Positions 62,631 to 64,000 of a DNA stretch of 64,000 nt are shown in pieces (the first letter of the stretch is position 1; each line of letters begins with the position of its first letter). Source of the DNA: Chitinophaga sp. (GTDB lineage Bacteria; Bacteroidota; Bacteroidia; Chitinophagales; Chitinophagaceae); NCBI RefSeq assembly GCF_017745275.1, contig NZ_JAGHZS010000011.1:124001-188000 (forward strand), read 5' to 3'. The notes under the pieces were generated by a model. That model saw nothing but the letters and a program-made list of their open reading frames with translations. It ran no database searches and had not been told where the DNA came from. The position numbers were made by a program, and so were the translations under genes.

Positions 62631-64000
62631 ATGCAAACAGCAAATATGATCGGCAACCCCTTTTCTATTCGAAAAACCTGGAAAACTATGAAAATGACGA
62701 CTACATTACCCAGGACCACCAGTCAAAGTGCTGAAGCAGCGGAAACAACGGAAAGGATTATAAAGATTGTCAATTCATTAGCCATTGGCGCCAGCATGCT
62801 CGCGCTGGTATTAGGCTGCTTATTATATTATATGACCGGGTATAAGAGCATTCTGTACCCGGCCCTTGTGGAAAGCGCCTGCTTTCTATCTATCCTGCTG
62901 GTCACGCGGTACAGCCGGCCGGAATACGGGCAGCAAATCATGTTCCTGCTACATAGCGTGTCTATCTGGTATTTCGGTACCCTACTGGGGCCTGCTTCGC
63001 AGATCTACCTGTTTGCCCCCTTCCTGGCATTTTGTGTATTCCTTGTATTTCACCGGCCACTGGCCCAGGCCATCGTTTTAACGACCAGCGCAGGCATGAT
63101 GCTGCTCATTGAATTAAATTACCGCCGCGGTATTATCCCCTCCCTGACATTAACAAAAGATACCGAGGCAGCGCTGCACTGGCTCGTAATAACAGCGGCC
63201 ACCTTCCTGAATGGAACTGCCTTATATTACTTCACCCGCGAAAGCCGCTTCCAGAACAGGCAGCTGCAATTGCTGGTGAACCAGTTGGATAAAACCAACC
63301 AGGCCATGCGTATCTACGTACGGGAAACCACCCATGAAATCAGGTCCCCGCTGAACGTAGTGAACAGTATCCTGCAGAACTATATTGAAACAGCCGACAG
63401 GGGTAAACGGACCGTCCAGGTAGGCATCGCCCACCTGGAAGCCGTTCATTTCGCCTGCCAGGATATGCAGCTCGTGATGAGCAACGCCCTTGGCTGGTCC
63501 AAGATTGAAGCAGGGAAAGATGAAATCAATAAAAGCCCCTTCCTGTTCACCGATTGGATACAACAACTCTGTGATACCTATGAGTACCTCGCCAAAAGAA
63601 GATCGGTACATATTAATATTGCCTTCAGCGATCACCTGCCGGAATATATCCTGGCAGATAAATCAAAACTTCGCACCATCATCGTAAACCTGCTCAGTAA
63701 TGCGATTAAGTTTACCACCTTCCGCTCTATTATTACGGTAAAAGCCACCACAAAAAATAACCTACTCCTACTCTCGGTAACCGACCAGGGTGCAGGTATT
63801 TCGGCAGATAAAAAGGAACACATTTTTGATCCGTATGTGAGCGAACAGGGGCAACAAACAGAATCCAGCGGACTGGGACTCCCCATCGCACGCCATATGG
63901 CCCGCATGATGGGCGGCGACTTAACCGTGACCGATAACCCTGATGGCGGCGGCAGCGTATTTACCCTGCAACTGCCCGTAGAAAGCATTGCTCCGCCGCC
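62631..64000 (+). CDS. Membrane sensor histidine kinase, cut at the 3' end by the window
   Basis: At least 456 residues are visible and the frame is still open at the window end. The N-terminal part has about six membrane helices, for example NSLAIGASMLALVLGCLLYYM, IMFLLHSVSIWYFGTLLG and LHWLVITAATFLNGTALYYF. The HisKA motif is THEIRSPLN with the phosphoacceptor His. The ATPase domain has the N box IIVNLLSNAIKFTT, DQGAGIS, and the G box SSGLGLPIARHMARMMGG, all complete. ATG codons at 62631, 62646, 62688 and 62694 are in frame. A weak promoter-like box overlaps the first, so 62688 may be the real start. A receiver domain could follow beyond the window. Confidence 0.88.
   Translation, partial: MQTANMIGNPFSIRKTWKTMKMTTTLPRTTSQSAEAAETTERIIKIVNSLAIGASMLALVLGCLLYYMTGYKSILYPALVESACFLSILLVTRYSRPEYGQQIMFLLHSVSIWYFGTLLGPASQIYLFAPFLAFCVFLVFHRPLAQAIVLTTSAGMMLLIELNYRRGIIPSLTLTKDTEAALHWLVITAATFLNGTALYYFTRESRFQNRQLQLLVNQLDKTNQAMRIYVRETTHEIRSPLNVVNSILQNYIETADRGKRTVQVGIAHLEAVHFACQDMQLVMSNALGWSKIEAGKDEINKSPFLFTDWIQQLCDTYEYLAKRRSVHINIAFSDHLPEYILADKSKLRTIIVNLLSNAIKFTTFRSIITVKATTKNNLLLLSVTDQGAGISADKKEHIFDPYVSEQGQQTESSGLGLPIARHMARMMGGDLTVTDNPDGGGSVFTLQLPVESIAPP

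Overview
The window comes from a Bacteroidota chromosome, most likely a Chitinophaga-type member of the Chitinophagaceae. The basis is five SusC/SusD outer-membrane pairs, FecI-like sigma factors paired with FecR anti-sigma factors, LytTR/LytS two-component signalling, several Bacteroidota-style -7 boxes (TAnnTTTG), and many glycoside hydrolases and TlpA-like thioredoxins. No species can be named from the sequence alone. I see no rRNA, tRNA, CRISPR array, transposase or phage gene.

Layout. (1) 33-8402, + strand: SusC1-SusD1-GH2-GH29, a locus for fucosylated or beta-galactosidic glycans, with its first gene probably starting before the window. (2) 8602-9450: a lone hydroxyacid dehydrogenase-like gene. 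(3) 18207-9530, - strand: sigma-FecR-SusC2-SusD2-TlpA/TPR. (4) 18334-28391: single genes, namely an SLH/PrcB-like protein, an orphan beta-sandwich protein, an esterase, a GH127-type arabinofuranosidase, an Lrp/AsnC regulator divergent from PEP synthase, a lipoprotein, and a GH18 chitinase-like lipoprotein. (5) 31236-28484, - strand: a degenerate LytS-like protein, a LytS-like kinase and a LytTR regulator. These are divergent from (6) 31545-38401, + strand: SusC3-SusD3-TlpA-TlpA. (7) 38471-41063: a GH36-like hydrolase and a GyrI-like protein. (8) 49997-41078, - strand: sigma-FecR-SusC4-SusD4-TlpA-amidohydrolase. (9) 58890-50231, - strand: FecR-SusC5-SusD5-NHL lipoprotein-GH20-like enzyme, with the sigma gene divergent at 59052-59633. 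(10) 59679-64000: a DMT exporter, a lipoprotein, a SnoaL-like protein and a histidine kinase cut off by the window end.

How it fits together. The SusC/SusD pairs import ligands too large for porins. The four SusC proteins with an N-terminal STN signalling domain either sit beside sigma/FecR genes or lie at the window edge. The only SusC without STN (SusC3) sits instead beside the two-component cluster. Three of the five pairs are followed by TlpA-like thioredoxins rather than glycosidases, so their substrates may be peptides or redox-active compounds; this is inference.

The least expected structures are non-coding. Two long, near-perfect inverted repeats (50-bp arms at 50059-50185; 90-bp arms at 62211-62490) share a core sequence. 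A degenerate relative lies at about 8391-8500 and appears to supply the last codons of the fucosidase gene. Together they look like one family of hairpin-forming intergenic elements.
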